Part shown: positions 16,732 to 25,963 of the stretch, one piece after another
How positions within the stretch are numbered: the stretch's first letter is position 1
Layout of the letters: each line of letters starts with the position of its first letter
NCBI GenBank assembly: GCA_963665165.1
Contig: OY761989.1
Span: 806,001-870,000 of the forward strand
DNA from: G963663315 sp963665165
GTDB lineage: Bacteria; Pseudomonadota; Gammaproteobacteria; Arenicellales; Poriferihabitantaceae
Length of the DNA stretch: 64,000 nt
Direction of reading: 5' to 3'
Notes under the pieces: generated by a model
What the model saw: only the letters and a program-made list of their open reading frames with translations
Databases searched by the model: none
Told to the model about the DNA's origin: nothing
Translations under genes and position numbers: made by a program

Positions 16732-17922
16732 ATGAAATTTTCCAGCCTGACCGAGCGCATATCGGGTGAAAGCGTTGACGCGTGGGAGGTGCACTATGAG
16801 GGGCTGGCGCGCAGCGAAGCCGGAGAGGATATTATCGTGTTGAGCGTCGGCCAGGAAACCGACGAGGTGACCGCGGACGTTATCGTGGAGTCCGCGGTGG
16901 CCAGTCTGAGGAGCGGTCGTCATCATTACACCCAGATCCAGGGCACGCTGGAGTTGAGAAGGGCGATTGCGAGGCGTCACAACGAACTCACCGGGCAGGC
17001 GGTCGATGAGCGGAATTGCGCGGTATTCTCCGGGGCGCAAAATGCCTTGTTCGCCGTTGCCCAGTGTGTGCTCGAACACGGTGACGAGGTCATTTTGATC
17101 GAGCCCTATTACACCACCTACCCAGCCACATTCACCGCATCGGGCGCCGCGCCGGTGGGTGTCCCGGTCAGGAGGGAACACAATTTTGAACTGGCCCCCC
17201 GCGACGTGATTACCGCGATCACGGAAAAGACCCGGGCGATCGTACTGAATTCTCCGAACAATCCGGTCGGGGTGGCCTATACCCTGGAGCAATTCAAACC
17301 GCTGGTGGAGGCTTGCCGGGAACGGGGTATCTGGCTGATCACGGATGAGGTGTACCAGGAATTGCTGCTCCCGGAAGACCGGGCAAGCCCTGCCAGTGTT
17401 GCCGGGGCCGACCCGGTTTGCGTTACCGTTTCCAGTCTGTCCAAGTCGCACCGGATGACCGGCTGGCGTCTGGGCTGGGTCGTCGCCCCGGTTGCGCTGA
17501 TCGAGAATCTGTACAATCTTTCGATCTGTATGGCCTATGGCCTGCCGGAGTTCATTCTGGACGCTGCGGTGACCGCCCTTGAATCCGGCGCCCATACGGC
17601 GGACGAGGTTCGGCATAACATGGATACCCGGCGCAGGATACTCTACCAGAAACTCGAAAACGTGGAGTCCCTGTCGCTCTACAGCGCGGCCGGCGGCATG
17701 TATGTGGTGCTGGACATTTCCCGTCTGCCTGTTTCCAGCCGACAGTTTGCCCGGGACATGCTGGACCGGCACAATGTTTCGGTTTTGCCGTGCGATGGAT
17801 TTGGCGCTACCGGCAAGGGGTTGATTCGTGTCAGCCTATGCGTTCCGGATGACCGGCTTGCGATTGCCTGTGAGCGTATCGTCGCCTATATTTCCGGTCT
17901 GGCAGGCGCCGGCCATCGGTAA
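16732..17922 (+). CDS. PLP-dependent aminotransferase class I/II, AruH (arginine-pyruvate transaminase)-like
   Basis: 396 residues, fold-type I. The PLP lysine is K238 in SSLSKSHRMTGWRLGWV; LNSPNNPVG and ITDEVYQELL supply the conserved Asn and Asp/Tyr. The opening (FSSLTERISGESVDAWEVHY) and SPASV, SLSKSH, GLPEFILDAA segments match what I remember of Pseudomonas AruH more closely than aspartate aminotransferases. AruH transfers the alpha-amino group of arginine to pyruvate. ATG 16732 is preceded by a purine-rich box. The neighbour downstream (52 bases) is a methylated-glycine dehydrogenase, so both may serve amino-compound catabolism. Substrate is inferred. Confidence 0.75.
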   Translation: MKFSSLTERISGESVDAWEVHYEGLARSEAGEDIIVLSVGQETDEVTADVIVESAVASLRSGRHHYTQIQGTLELRRAIARRHNELTGQAVDERNCAVFSGAQNALFAVAQCVLEHGDEVILIEPYYTTYPATFTASGAAPVGVPVRREHNFELAPRDVITAITEKTRAIVLNSPNNPVGVAYTLEQFKPLVEACRERGIWLITDEVYQELLLPEDRASPASVAGADPVCVTVSSLSKSHRMTGWRLGWVVAPVALIENLYNLSICMAYGLPEFILDAAVTALESGAHTADEVRHNMDTRRRILYQKLENVESLSLYSAAGGMYVVLDISRLPVSSRQFARDMLDRHNVSVLPCDGFGATGKGLIRVSLCVPDDRLAIACERIVAYISGLAGAGHR

Positions 17923-17973
17923 CCGGTTTGCTCGATCCGGTTTTTTCTACCCCCTGAATGGATGAGGCAGTAA

Positions 17974-20406
17974 ATGATGAAGTCCGAAGCGCAGGCAGTC
18001 GTGATTGGCGGCGGCCTGGTTGGTTGCAGTATCCTCTACCACCTGACCAGACTGGGCTGGCGGGATGTGACGCTGCTCGAACGCGATGAATTGACATCCG
18101 GTTCCACCTGGCACGCCGCGGCTGGAATACACGGCCTGCACGATAATGACAACGTGTCCAGAATGCAGTACTACACGATGGACCTGTACCGGCAGCTTGA
18201 AAAAGAGACCGGGCAGTCCTGCGGAATTCACCAACCCGGTTCGATTTATCTGGCCTGTACCCGGGAACGGGTGCATCAACTCCGTATCCAGGCGTCCAAG
18301 GCCAGCGCTTTCAACGCGGAGTTTTACGAGATCTCGCCGCGGGAAATCCTTGACCTGAATCCGTTGCTGAATCTGGACAATGTGCTGTGTGCGATGTACG
18401 AACCTCTCAGCGGCCATGTCGACCCTTCCGGAGTGACCCACGCATACGCCCAGGGCGCCCGGAAGAACGGCGCCGAAATCAACCGGTTTACCCCGGTTGT
18501 CGAAACCAGCCAGAAACCGGACGGAAGCTGGCAGGTGGTCACTCCCAAAGGGAATATCCAGGCCGATGTCGTGGTCAATGCCGCCGGCCTGTGGGGCCGG
18601 GAAGTGGCCAGATTGGCGGGAATCGACCTGCCTTTGATGCCCATGGAGCACCAGTATTTCGTGACCGGGGATATTCCCGAAATCGCCAGCCTGGACCGTG
18701 AGCTTCCGGCAGTGGCCGACCGGGATAATGAATACTATATGCGTCAGGAAGGCAACGGGCTGCTGGTCGGGGCGTATGAAAAGGACGGACGATTCTGGTC
18801 GGAGGACGGTACGCCCGCGGATTTCGGTCACGATCTGTTGCAGGAGGATCTGGACCGTATCGAGGATAACGTAATGCGCGCCTGTGACCGGGTCGCCGTA
18901 CTGGGTGAAGCCGGGATAAAAAGAGTGATTAATGGTCCAATGATCTGGTCGCCGGATTCTTCCGCGTTGCTCGGTCCGGTCCGGGGACTGAAAAACTACT
19001 ATGTGTGTAACGGTATCATTCCGGGTTTCAGCCAGAGCGCCGGTCTCGGCAAAACCCTGGCTGAATGGATTATCGAGGGTGAGCCGGAGCTGGACATGTT
19101 CGCGTGGGATGTTACCCGTTTTGGCCGGTGGGCGACCAAATCCTGGACCCGGGCCCGGGCGCTCGACACCTACAGTTCACGTTTCCGTATCCATTTCCCG
19201 AATGAAGAACGCGAGGCGGGTCGACCGATCAAAAAACGCCCCATCCATGACCTGCAAAAGTCGATGGGCGCCGTATTCGGTCTTTCTTATGGCTGGGAGC
19301 ATCCCCAATGGTATGCGACAGGCGGTGTGCCGCAACAGGACGAGTTCAGTTTCGAGCGGCCCCGATGGTTCGAAATCATGGGCCAGGAGGCGCTGGCCCT
19401 GAGGGAGTCCGTGGGGCTGGTCGATACCTCGAATTTCGCCAAGTACCGGATCACCGGGAAAAATGCCGTCGGCTGGCTGGACCGCATTATCGCAAACCAT
19501 GTGCCCCGGCAAAACGGGCGAACCTGCCTGACCCCCCTGCTGAGCCTGAGGGCCGGGCTGGCCGGAGACTTCACCGTTGCCCGGCTGTCGGACGAGTCTT
19601 TGTTCATGATCGGGTCGGGCATTGCCGAGGATTACCACTTGCGGATTTTCGAGCGGTTCCTGCCTGCTCCGGGTGTTCATTTCGAGTGCGTTACCGACGC
19701 CATGACCGGATTCAACATTGCCGGGCCCAATGCCAGACCACTGTTCGAAGAGGTCACCGGCTGCGATTTTTCCAATGATTCCCTGGGTTTCATGCACAAC
19801 CGGGTGATCGAAATCGACGGCTGTCAGGCGATCATATTGCGGGTTTCATTTACCGGAGACCTGGGTTTCGAGATCTATGTCAGCGAAGAAAATCAATTGT
19901 GGCTCTACCAGTCCATTCTCGACAAGGGCCGGAAGTACTCGATCAGGCCGATTGGCTCGCGCGCCCTGGGTTCGATGCGGATAGAGAAAGGTTACGGCAG
20001 TTGGGGTCGCGAATACTCGCCAGAATGGTCCCCACTGGAATCCGGACTGGCGGCGCTGGTGAAAACCGACAAGCCCGAGTTTTTGGGCCGGGACGCTTAC
20101 CTGAAGATCAGGGACCTGCCGCCAGGACAGAAGCTTTGCTGCTTTACCATCGAATCGCCGCCCGGTCGCGAGGGCGCCGATGCCTGGGGCGGTGAGGCCA
20201 TTTTCCACTCTGGCGGATATGTGGGTCGAATCACTTCAGGGTCGTACAGTTTCACCTTCAATACCTCGGTGGCGCTGGGCTATGTCGATGCCGCATTCGC
20301 CATACCCGGCGAGAAATTCGAGGTCGCGATACTGGGCATTCCACATAAGGCTGAACTGCTTCCCCGGCCGTTGTTCGACCCGAAGGGAGAGAAGCTCAGG
20401 TCCTGA
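17974..20406 (+). CDS. Dimethylglycine/sarcosine dehydrogenase-like FAD protein (DAO + GcvT domains)
   Basis: 810 residues. N-terminal FAD domain: VVIGGGLVGCSILYHLTRLG and an LLERDELTSGSTWHAAAG segment, where the His is the position of covalent FAD in mitochondrial DMGDH. The central FAO_M region runs to about residue 430. The C-terminal half is an aminomethyltransferase (GcvT-like) folate domain, with SYTGDLGFEIY-type and GSRALGSMRIEKGYGSWG segments. It oxidatively demethylates an N-methylglycine and passes formaldehyde to tetrahydrofolate. Length and order match DMGDH. Substrate choice (dimethylglycine, sarcosine or another N-methyl amino acid) is open. Its last 11 bases overlap the convergent LOG gene. 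Confidence 0.85.
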   Translation: MMKSEAQAVVIGGGLVGCSILYHLTRLGWRDVTLLERDELTSGSTWHAAAGIHGLHDNDNVSRMQYYTMDLYRQLEKETGQSCGIHQPGSIYLACTRERVHQLRIQASKASAFNAEFYEISPREILDLNPLLNLDNVLCAMYEPLSGHVDPSGVTHAYAQGARKNGAEINRFTPVVETSQKPDGSWQVVTPKGNIQADVVVNAAGLWGREVARLAGIDLPLMPMEHQYFVTGDIPEIASLDRELPAVADRDNEYYMRQEGNGLLVGAYEKDGRFWSEDGTPADFGHDLLQEDLDRIEDNVMRACDRVAVLGEAGIKRVINGPMIWSPDSSALLGPVRGLKNYYVCNGIIPGFSQSAGLGKTLAEWIIEGEPELDMFAWDVTRFGRWATKSWTRARALDTYSSRFRIHFPNEEREAGRPIKKRPIHDLQKSMGAVFGLSYGWEHPQWYATGGVPQQDEFSFERPRWFEIMGQEALALRESVGLVDTSNFAKYRITGKNAVGWLDRIIANHVPRQNGRTCLTPLLSLRAGLAGDFTVARLSDESLFMIGSGIAEDYHLRIFERFLPAPGVHFECVTDAMTGFNIAGPNARPLFEEVTGCDFSNDSLGFMHNRVIEIDGCQAIILRVSFTGDLGFEIYVSEENQLWLYQSILDKGRKYSIRPIGSRALGSMRIEKGYGSWGREYSPEWSPLESGLAALVKTDKPEFLGRDAYLKIRDLPPGQKLCCFTIESPPGREGADAWGGEAIFHSGGYVGRITSGSYSFTFNTSVALGYVDAAFAIPGEKFEVAILGIPHKAELLPRPLFDPKGEKLRS

Positions 20407-20980
20407 CGCTTTTTTCCGGTTTCCAGGCGAACCGGATTCTCTCCTCCATCCTGTCGAGCAGGGTATCCGGGTCGGAATGCACCGTGTACAGCGCCTGATG
20501 TTCGGGTTTGATGAAGCCCTGGCTGACCGTATGGCAGAGGAAGTCGTGCAGCCGGTCGTAGTATCCGGCTACATTCAAAAGCCCGACCGGTTTCGATTTG
20601 CTGTGAATCTTCAGTTGGGACCAGGTGATGGCCTCGAAAAATTCCTCCAGAGTGCCGAATCCGCCCGGCAGGGCAATGAATCCATCCGCCAGACTGGCCA
20701 TTTTCGCTTTTCGCTGATGCATGTCGTCCATCGTGATCAGTTCGGTCAGGCCGCGATGGGCCACTTCATCCCTGAACAGGGCTTTTGGAATGACTCCGAT
20801 GGCTTCGCCGTTGTTTGCCAATACCGAGTCAGCGATTTGCCCCATCAGGCCAATATTGCCGCCGCCATAAACCAGGCCGATGTTGCGGCCGGTCATGGCC
20901 CTGGCCAGAGATCTTGCCGCATCGCGGTACTCCGGTTGGTTACCGGCTTTGGAGCCACAATATACGCATATCCGTTTCAT
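20396..20980 (-). CDS. LOG family protein (cytokinin riboside 5'-monophosphate phosphoribohydrolase type)
   Basis: 194 residues. Carries the LOG signature PGGFGTLEE (105-113), with the preceding MASLADGFIALPGG strand and the N-terminal ICVYCGSKAG Rossmann start with LVYGGGNIGLMG. The family hydrolyses the N-glycosidic bond of nucleoside monophosphates; in non-plant bacteria the physiological role is a nucleotide nucleosidase. ATG 20980 is chosen at the conserved MKRICVYCGS; an upstream in-frame start at 21046 adds a low-quality tail. It converges on and overlaps the flavoprotein gene by 11 bases. Confidence 0.88.
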   Translation of the reverse strand: MKRICVYCGSKAGNQPEYRDAARSLARAMTGRNIGLVYGGGNIGLMGQIADSVLANNGEAIGVIPKALFRDEVAHRGLTELITMDDMHQRKAKMASLADGFIALPGGFGTLEEFFEAITWSQLKIHSKSKPVGLLNVAGYYDRLHDFLCHTVSQGFIKPEHQALYTVHSDPDTLLDRMEERIRFAWKPEKSVRT

Positions 20981-21144
20981 TCGTTGCCTGGTGGATCGAG
21001 ATTGTCGGGAGTCGGCAAACAGTCGGAATGCCGGGGACGATTGCAAAAGCCAGTATAGCTGAATTCATTTGTTTTATTTTACAATCTGTCTGGTAATCGC
21101 TCCATCTGAAGTTCAGGCACATTCAACTCCAACCGGAAATCATC

Positions 21145-22110
21145 ATGAAGAAAATCGGTTTTATCGGCCTCGGGAATGTCGGCGGCAAACTGGCGGGAAG
21201 TTTATTGAGGAACGGCGTTGACCTGACGGTTCGGGATCTGGATCGGAGTGCGGCGCAACCCTTCCTCGATGACGGCGCAAAATGGGGGGAAAGTCCACGG
21301 CAGATGGCCGAGAGTGTGGATATTCTGATTACCTGCCTGCCCGACCCCGCGGCCAGCGCCGCGGTGATGGAAGCGGATGACGGCGCTTTGCAGGGTCTCG
21401 GCAAGGGCAAGGTCTGGGCGGAAATGAGCACCACGGATCAATCCGAGGTATGCCGGTTGGGCGCCCGGGTAAAAGCCGTCGGCGCGGAAGCAGTGGATTG
21501 TCCGGTTTCGGGGGGTTGCCATCGCGCGGCATCCGGCAACATTTCGATATTCGCGGGTTGTGAACGCGAAACATTCGAGCGCATCCTGCCTTTGCTTACC
21601 ACGATGGGGCGGCGTATCCTGCATACCGGCCCGCTCGGTTCGGCTTCGATACTGAAAGTGGTGACCAATTACCTGGCTACCGCCAATCTGCTGTCTCTTT
21701 GTGAGGCTTTTGTGACGTCGAAGGCGGCGGGGATGGACCTGAACACGACTTATGAGGCGATCCGGATTTCTTCCGGGAATTCTTTCGTCCACGAAACCGA
21801 AGGCCAGGTCATCCTGAACGGCAGCCGGGACATCAGTTTTACGATGGGGCTGGTCTGCAAGGATATCGGACTGTTCAACGAGATTGCCAAACGCGAAAAC
21901 ATTCCATTGGAACTGTCTCCGTTGATGGTGGATATCTTTGCGGACGGCCAGGCGCGGTACGGCGCCCGCGAACTGTCTCCCAATATCATTCGTCGCCTCG
22001 AAGACGCCACCGGAATCCGTGTCACCGCGCCGGGGTTTCCGCCGGAAATGCTGGATGATGAGCCGGAAGAATCCGGTTATGAAGTACGGGTGGCCGCGCC
22101 GGATCCGTAA
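21145..22110 (+). CDS. NAD(P)-dependent beta-hydroxyacid dehydrogenase (3-hydroxyisobutyrate dehydrogenase family)
   Basis: 321 residues. N-terminal Rossmann domain with GFIGLGNVGGKLAGSLL; the DCPVSGGCHRAASGN substrate loop; catalytic Lys171 in GSASILKVVTNYL, followed by Asn175; a C-terminal all-alpha dimer domain. The family oxidises beta-hydroxyacids such as 3-hydroxyisobutyrate, tartronate semialdehyde (reverse) or gamma-hydroxybutyrate; the residues seen here do not settle which. It stands alone on the plus strand, divergent from the LOG gene. Confidence 0.85.
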   Translation: MKKIGFIGLGNVGGKLAGSLLRNGVDLTVRDLDRSAAQPFLDDGAKWGESPRQMAESVDILITCLPDPAASAAVMEADDGALQGLGKGKVWAEMSTTDQSEVCRLGARVKAVGAEAVDCPVSGGCHRAASGNISIFAGCERETFERILPLLTTMGRRILHTGPLGSASILKVVTNYLATANLLSLCEAFVTSKAAGMDLNTTYEAIRISSGNSFVHETEGQVILNGSRDISFTMGLVCKDIGLFNEIAKRENIPLELSPLMVDIFADGQARYGARELSPNIIRRLEDATGIRVTAPGFPPEMLDDEPEESGYEVRVAAPDP

Positions 22111-22137
22111 AATCCCGTTCCGGTCAGGGCCGCAGGA

Positions 22138-24798
22138 TCAAAAGTACAGGGATACGTCACGATGCACGGACCGGCAGGCGGCAATCTGTTTGGCCCGGGC
22201 TTTGGTGAATCGGGGTTGTAACCGGGCGCCGATGGTGCTTTTTATGACGTTGTCGTAGTCCCGAAGCGCGGGCAGCAAGGAGGATGCCCGGTCTCTCCAC
22301 TCCAGTTCTTCGGCAAGCAGCGAGAGGGCTTGCGCGTGATGCTGTTTCGCAGATTCGATATCCGGGTCGTCTCCTTTCAACGCGCGTCTCGATTTCGAAA
22401 GCTGCGATTTGATCCTGGAAACACCGTCGAAGTCGCCAAGACGCGATTCGACCGATTGGACGGCTTCGATCGCAATGGCCGCCTGCTCGTTTTCGATTAC
22501 CGCAACCAGGTTTCGGATGGCGGTTTCCGTACCGGCCAATTGCGTTTTCTGATCAAGCAGCCGTAACAGTTTTTGTAACGGTTCATAAGCCTCATCCGAG
22601 TTGCGGCGATAACGGGACCTCGCGCTCTTTTCCGCTTTCGCGAGGTCCTTGTACTTTTTGTTTTCCACCTGCCAGTCTGGCGGCAGACGGTTTTCCAGCA
22701 TTTCCCGTTCGAGTTCCAGTTCATCCATTTCCGATTCAATGGATTCCAGTCGAGCGGGCGCCGCATCGGCATTCCGTGACTGTTGCCTGTGTTCGTCCTG
22801 CAGGGATTTCAGGCGGTCGTCAATACTCTGGATTCGAATATTGAGTTGGCGCACTTTGTTGTGCAATGGCTTGTAACCGGATACGAAACCATCCAGGTCC
22901 GCGCCCGCTTCCCGGATGTCTTTCACCAGGTCGAACGTATTTTCCGCCAATCCGAAGCTGTGGGTCAGGGAGTCCTGCCAGTCATCCGGCAGGACACGTA
23001 AATCCGTCCTTCCAATCATCGCCAGACTATCGAATAGTTCCGTTTCGCGTTCGTCGTATTCCCTGAAAACCTGTTCTTCGAGACAGTACTGCAACTTCGG
23101 GTTGACCGGAGGCGGCGCCGTTTCAGAGGTGAGATAGGTGCGGGCAGGCATATAGTTGACCAGGCCCGGGGAGTAGCCCACGATGGCAAGCCCGACCAGT
23201 TGCAACACAATGAACGCGACCGCGCCTTTATAGATCGCCGTAGTTCTGACGGTCGGCGGCGCCACGCCTCTAAGGTAAAACAGGGCAAAGCCGAACGGCG
23301 GGGTCAGGAAAGAGGTTTGAATGTTCAACCCGATCATCACGCCCAGCCAGACCGCGGTGACATTGGCGGAAGGTTCGGCCAACAGGATTGGCGCCACGAT
23401 AGGAACAACGACTACCGCAATTTCAATGAAGTCGAGGAAGAATCCAAGCAGGAATATGACCAGCATGACCACCAGAAACTGGGTCCAGAACCCGCCCGGC
23501 AATCCGGTCAGGAACTCCCGCACCAGGTGTTCCCCCCCAAAGCCCCGGAATGCCGCCGTCAGCATGGCCGCGCCGATCAGAATGATGAATACCATGGAGG
23601 TGGTCTTGGCCGTGTCGATCATCACACTGACCAGTGTGTCGTTTATTTTCCAGGTCCTCCAGGCGCTCCAGGCCACGGCGCCAATGCAGACGATTACCGC
23701 GATGGTTGCAAGAATTATCCCAAGCTGGTCTCTTCGACTGGTTATGTTCTTTACATTGAGATCGAACCATTGAAGCAGAACCAGAATGACTGCAACGGAA
23801 CCGATAAAAATAATCAACGGTGTGTATCGGTTTACGGAGTCGTCCTTCAGTCGGTATCCCCCCATGACAATTGCGCCAACCGCGCCAATCGCGCCAGCCT
23901 GGTTGACCGTGGCCACGCCGGCCACAATGGAGCCGAGTACCGCAAAAATAAGCGAAAGGGGCGGTACCAGGGAAATGGCAACCTTGCCGAAGAATTTTCG
24001 ATCATACTCTCCGTCGTAGGGAATCGGCGGCGCCGTACCGGGTTTCAGGATTGCCCTGGCCAGAATGTACAGCATGTATAAACCAACCAGAATCAGGCCG
24101 GGGATGAGCGCTCCCATGAACATATCCCCGGCGCTGGCCGAGGCAATGTCGAGTTCGGCGGGCATCGAAAATTCACCGGTCGCCTTTTTGTATTCCTGGG
24201 CTCTCAGGGTTCTTGCCTGGTCCGCCGCGTTGGCCAACTGGTCGGCCAGGATGATCAGTACGATCGAGGGGGGGATGATTTGTCCAAGAGTGCCTGAAGC
24301 GCAAATGGTTCCCGTGGCCATTGGTTGCGAGTAGTTGTTGCGAAGCATGGCCGGTAATGAGATGAGTCCCATGGCAATCACCGTGGCGCCCAGAATGCCC
24401 GTTGTCGCAGCCAGTAACGCTCCAACGAAAACCACGGAAATTCCCAGCCCCCCGGGCACTGGCCCGAACAATTGGGCCATCGCCACCAGCAGGTCTTCAG
24501 CGATTTTCGAGCGTTGCAGCATGATGCCCATAAACACGAATAATGGAATTGCGATCAGCGTATCGCGCTCGACCTCCCAGTAGAGGCTGCGGAAATTGGT
24601 CACTCCGGCCGTCAGCCACTGCACCGGGCCATCCTGGGCAAAATAAGCTCCCGGGTCTCCCGCGAACAAATGGCCGCAAATAGCGGCAAGGCCAATCGCT
24701 CCAATGGCCGACCCGGGCAGGGCGAAAGCCACCGGGAATCCCGAGCTCAATGAAATGACCATCAGGAGAATGAGAACTCCCAGGAAAACCAATTCCAC
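22138..24798 (-). CDS. dctM: TRAP transporter large permease (DctM) with long coiled-coil C-terminal domain
   Basis: 886 residues. Residues 1 to about 570 form the DctM permease: PLFVFMGIMLQRSKIAEDLL, IGQIIPPSIVLIIL-type elements (LGQIIPPSIVLIILAD) and LNIQTSFLTPPFGFALFYLR. It is already long for DctM because of a hydrophilic insert after LADQLANAADQ and extra helices near 300-370. Residues 570-886 are soluble and highly charged, with long heptad-like helices (IESEMDELELEREMLENR) that should form coiled coils. GTG start overlaps the TAG of the small permease by one base. The tail has no function I recognise; it could tether or cluster the transporter. Confidence 0.85.
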   Translation of the reverse strand: MELVFLGVLILLMVISLSSGFPVAFALPGSAIGAIGLAAICGHLFAGDPGAYFAQDGPVQWLTAGVTNFRSLYWEVERDTLIAIPLFVFMGIMLQRSKIAEDLLVAMAQLFGPVPGGLGISVVFVGALLAATTGILGATVIAMGLISLPAMLRNNYSQPMATGTICASGTLGQIIPPSIVLIILADQLANAADQARTLRAQEYKKATGEFSMPAELDIASASAGDMFMGALIPGLILVGLYMLYILARAILKPGTAPPIPYDGEYDRKFFGKVAISLVPPLSLIFAVLGSIVAGVATVNQAGAIGAVGAIVMGGYRLKDDSVNRYTPLIIFIGSVAVILVLLQWFDLNVKNITSRRDQLGIILATIAVIVCIGAVAWSAWRTWKINDTLVSVMIDTAKTTSMVFIILIGAAMLTAAFRGFGGEHLVREFLTGLPGGFWTQFLVVMLVIFLLGFFLDFIEIAVVVVPIVAPILLAEPSANVTAVWLGVMIGLNIQTSFLTPPFGFALFYLRGVAPPTVRTTAIYKGAVAFIVLQLVGLAIVGYSPGLVNYMPARTYLTSETAPPPVNPKLQYCLEEQVFREYDERETELFDSLAMIGRTDLRVLPDDWQDSLTHSFGLAENTFDLVKDIREAGADLDGFVSGYKPLHNKVRQLNIRIQSIDDRLKSLQDEHRQQSRNADAAPARLESIESEMDELELEREMLENRLPPDWQVENKKYKDLAKAEKSARSRYRRNSDEAYEPLQKLLRLLDQKTQLAGTETAIRNLVAVIENEQAAIAIEAVQSVESRLGDFDGVSRIKSQLSKSRRALKGDDPDIESAKQHHAQALSLLAEELEWRDRASSLLPALRDYDNVIKSTIGARLQPRFTKARAKQIAACRSVHRDVSLYF

Positions 24799-25835
24799 TA
24801 TGCGGGCTCCTCTGTGGTCACGGTTTCCCGCCGGTTGCTGTTCTGGTAGACAGAAAGGTTGGACAGCGTGAAACTGACAAACTGGACGGCCATACTGACG
24901 GCGAATATCAGCAGGTAAGCGGCCATCAGGTATTTGGTATACATGCCAAACCCGCTTTGGGAAATCTCGAAACTGAGCAACGGGCTATTGATGATGCTGC
25001 CTTTCCCCGACATGCCCTGAATCAGGATATTCCAGCAAAGCGGCAGTCCCAGAAAGAGAGAGCCCAGTGAGTTGGTCAGCGCCTTGCTCCGGTCGCTGAA
25101 GTTGGCGTAGAGCACATCGACCCGGACATGTCCATCCTTGACCAGTGTGTAGGCGCTGGCAAACAGGAACAGGCCGGCATACCAGAATCGCACCAGGTCT
25201 CCCATGAACGCCTGTTCATAGGAAAAGACGAAGCGGGTAATCACGATCAGGAATTCCGCCGCGACGATCAGCAAGGCCAACCAGATAAATCCCAGTGTCC
25301 GGGTAAAGCTGGCGATGACAATGGAGAGCAGGATCAATGGGAAATGGATATAGCTGCCTCGAAAAATGGGCCGTCCCAACTGGATGGTCAGATATTCGCC
25401 CACGATCGCGGTTAAAAATCCTTCAACCCTTACAAACGAGATCAGCATATCGGCCAGGCCAACCAGGAAAACCGCCCAGAACGCGGCCCGGACGATGAAT
25501 GCCGAAATACGGTTGTACAGTTCGGCATCCGCGTCCAGTTTTCGCGTGGGGGTTTTCAGGACCAGGAAGAGGATGCCCACAACCATACCCAGTGAGGCAA
25601 TACACTGTACCCAGCCCCGGACCAGATCGGAGCCGGCCAGTTCCCTGACAGAGCCTCCCGCGCCGGTCAATCCGAGGTGAGAAAGAAAGACCCGTGTTCC
25701 CGGCCACTTGAACCAGTGGATCAACGTGTTGTCGATCAGAAACAGGAACAATAAAACAACCATGGACGCGGCCAGCGCCCGAAACCCGATGTTCAGACTG
25801 GATATCGGATGTGAAGAATGAGAGTTCTTCACCAT
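24798..25835 (-). CDS. dctQ: TRAP transporter small permease (DctQ), enlarged
   Basis: 345 residues, about twice the usual DctQ size. The C-terminal half (from about 190) is the DctQ domain: FSYEQAFMGDLVRFWYAG, then LVKDGHVRVDVLYANFSDRSK, then a final helix with a short polar tail. The N-terminal half adds four or so further hydrophobic segments. Enlarged DctQ proteins accompany enlarged DctM proteins such as the next gene, with which it overlaps by one base. It follows dctP in the operon, separated by a hairpin at 25914-25945. Confidence 0.82.
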   Translation of the reverse strand: MVKNSHSSHPISSLNIGFRALAASMVVLLFLFLIDNTLIHWFKWPGTRVFLSHLGLTGAGGSVRELAGSDLVRGWVQCIASLGMVVGILFLVLKTPTRKLDADAELYNRISAFIVRAAFWAVFLVGLADMLISFVRVEGFLTAIVGEYLTIQLGRPIFRGSYIHFPLILLSIVIASFTRTLGFIWLALLIVAAEFLIVITRFVFSYEQAFMGDLVRFWYAGLFLFASAYTLVKDGHVRVDVLYANFSDRSKALTNSLGSLFLGLPLCWNILIQGMSGKGSIINSPLLSFEISQSGFGMYTKYLMAAYLLIFAVSMAVQFVSFTLSNLSVYQNSNRRETVTTEEPA

Positions 25836-25913
25836 TGACGAAAAATGGAGTTGTGCACTTCGGAGCCTGCGATCAAATCCGGGCGAAGTGGATCAGGGCG
25901 GCGCGTGCGACAA

Positions 25914-25945
25914 ACAGGAAACGGAGCATACACTCCGTTTCCTGT
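25914..25945 (-). terminator. Perfect 13-bp hairpin between dctP and dctQ
   Basis: ACAGGAAACGGAG pairs exactly with CTCCGTTTCCTGT around a six-base loop, 18 bases past the dctP stop. In the direction of transcription it is followed by only a short T run (TTTG). It is best read as a partial terminator or mRNA-stabilising stem letting dctP be more abundant than the permeases. Confidence 0.65.
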
Positions 25946-25963
25946 GGCTGGAGCCGGGATTCG

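Noticed and set aside
16570..17772. 400-codon open frame on the minus strand
   Set aside because: Wholly antisense to the aminotransferase gene with an intact PLP motif; high G+C makes such frames common, and the residues show no family pattern.
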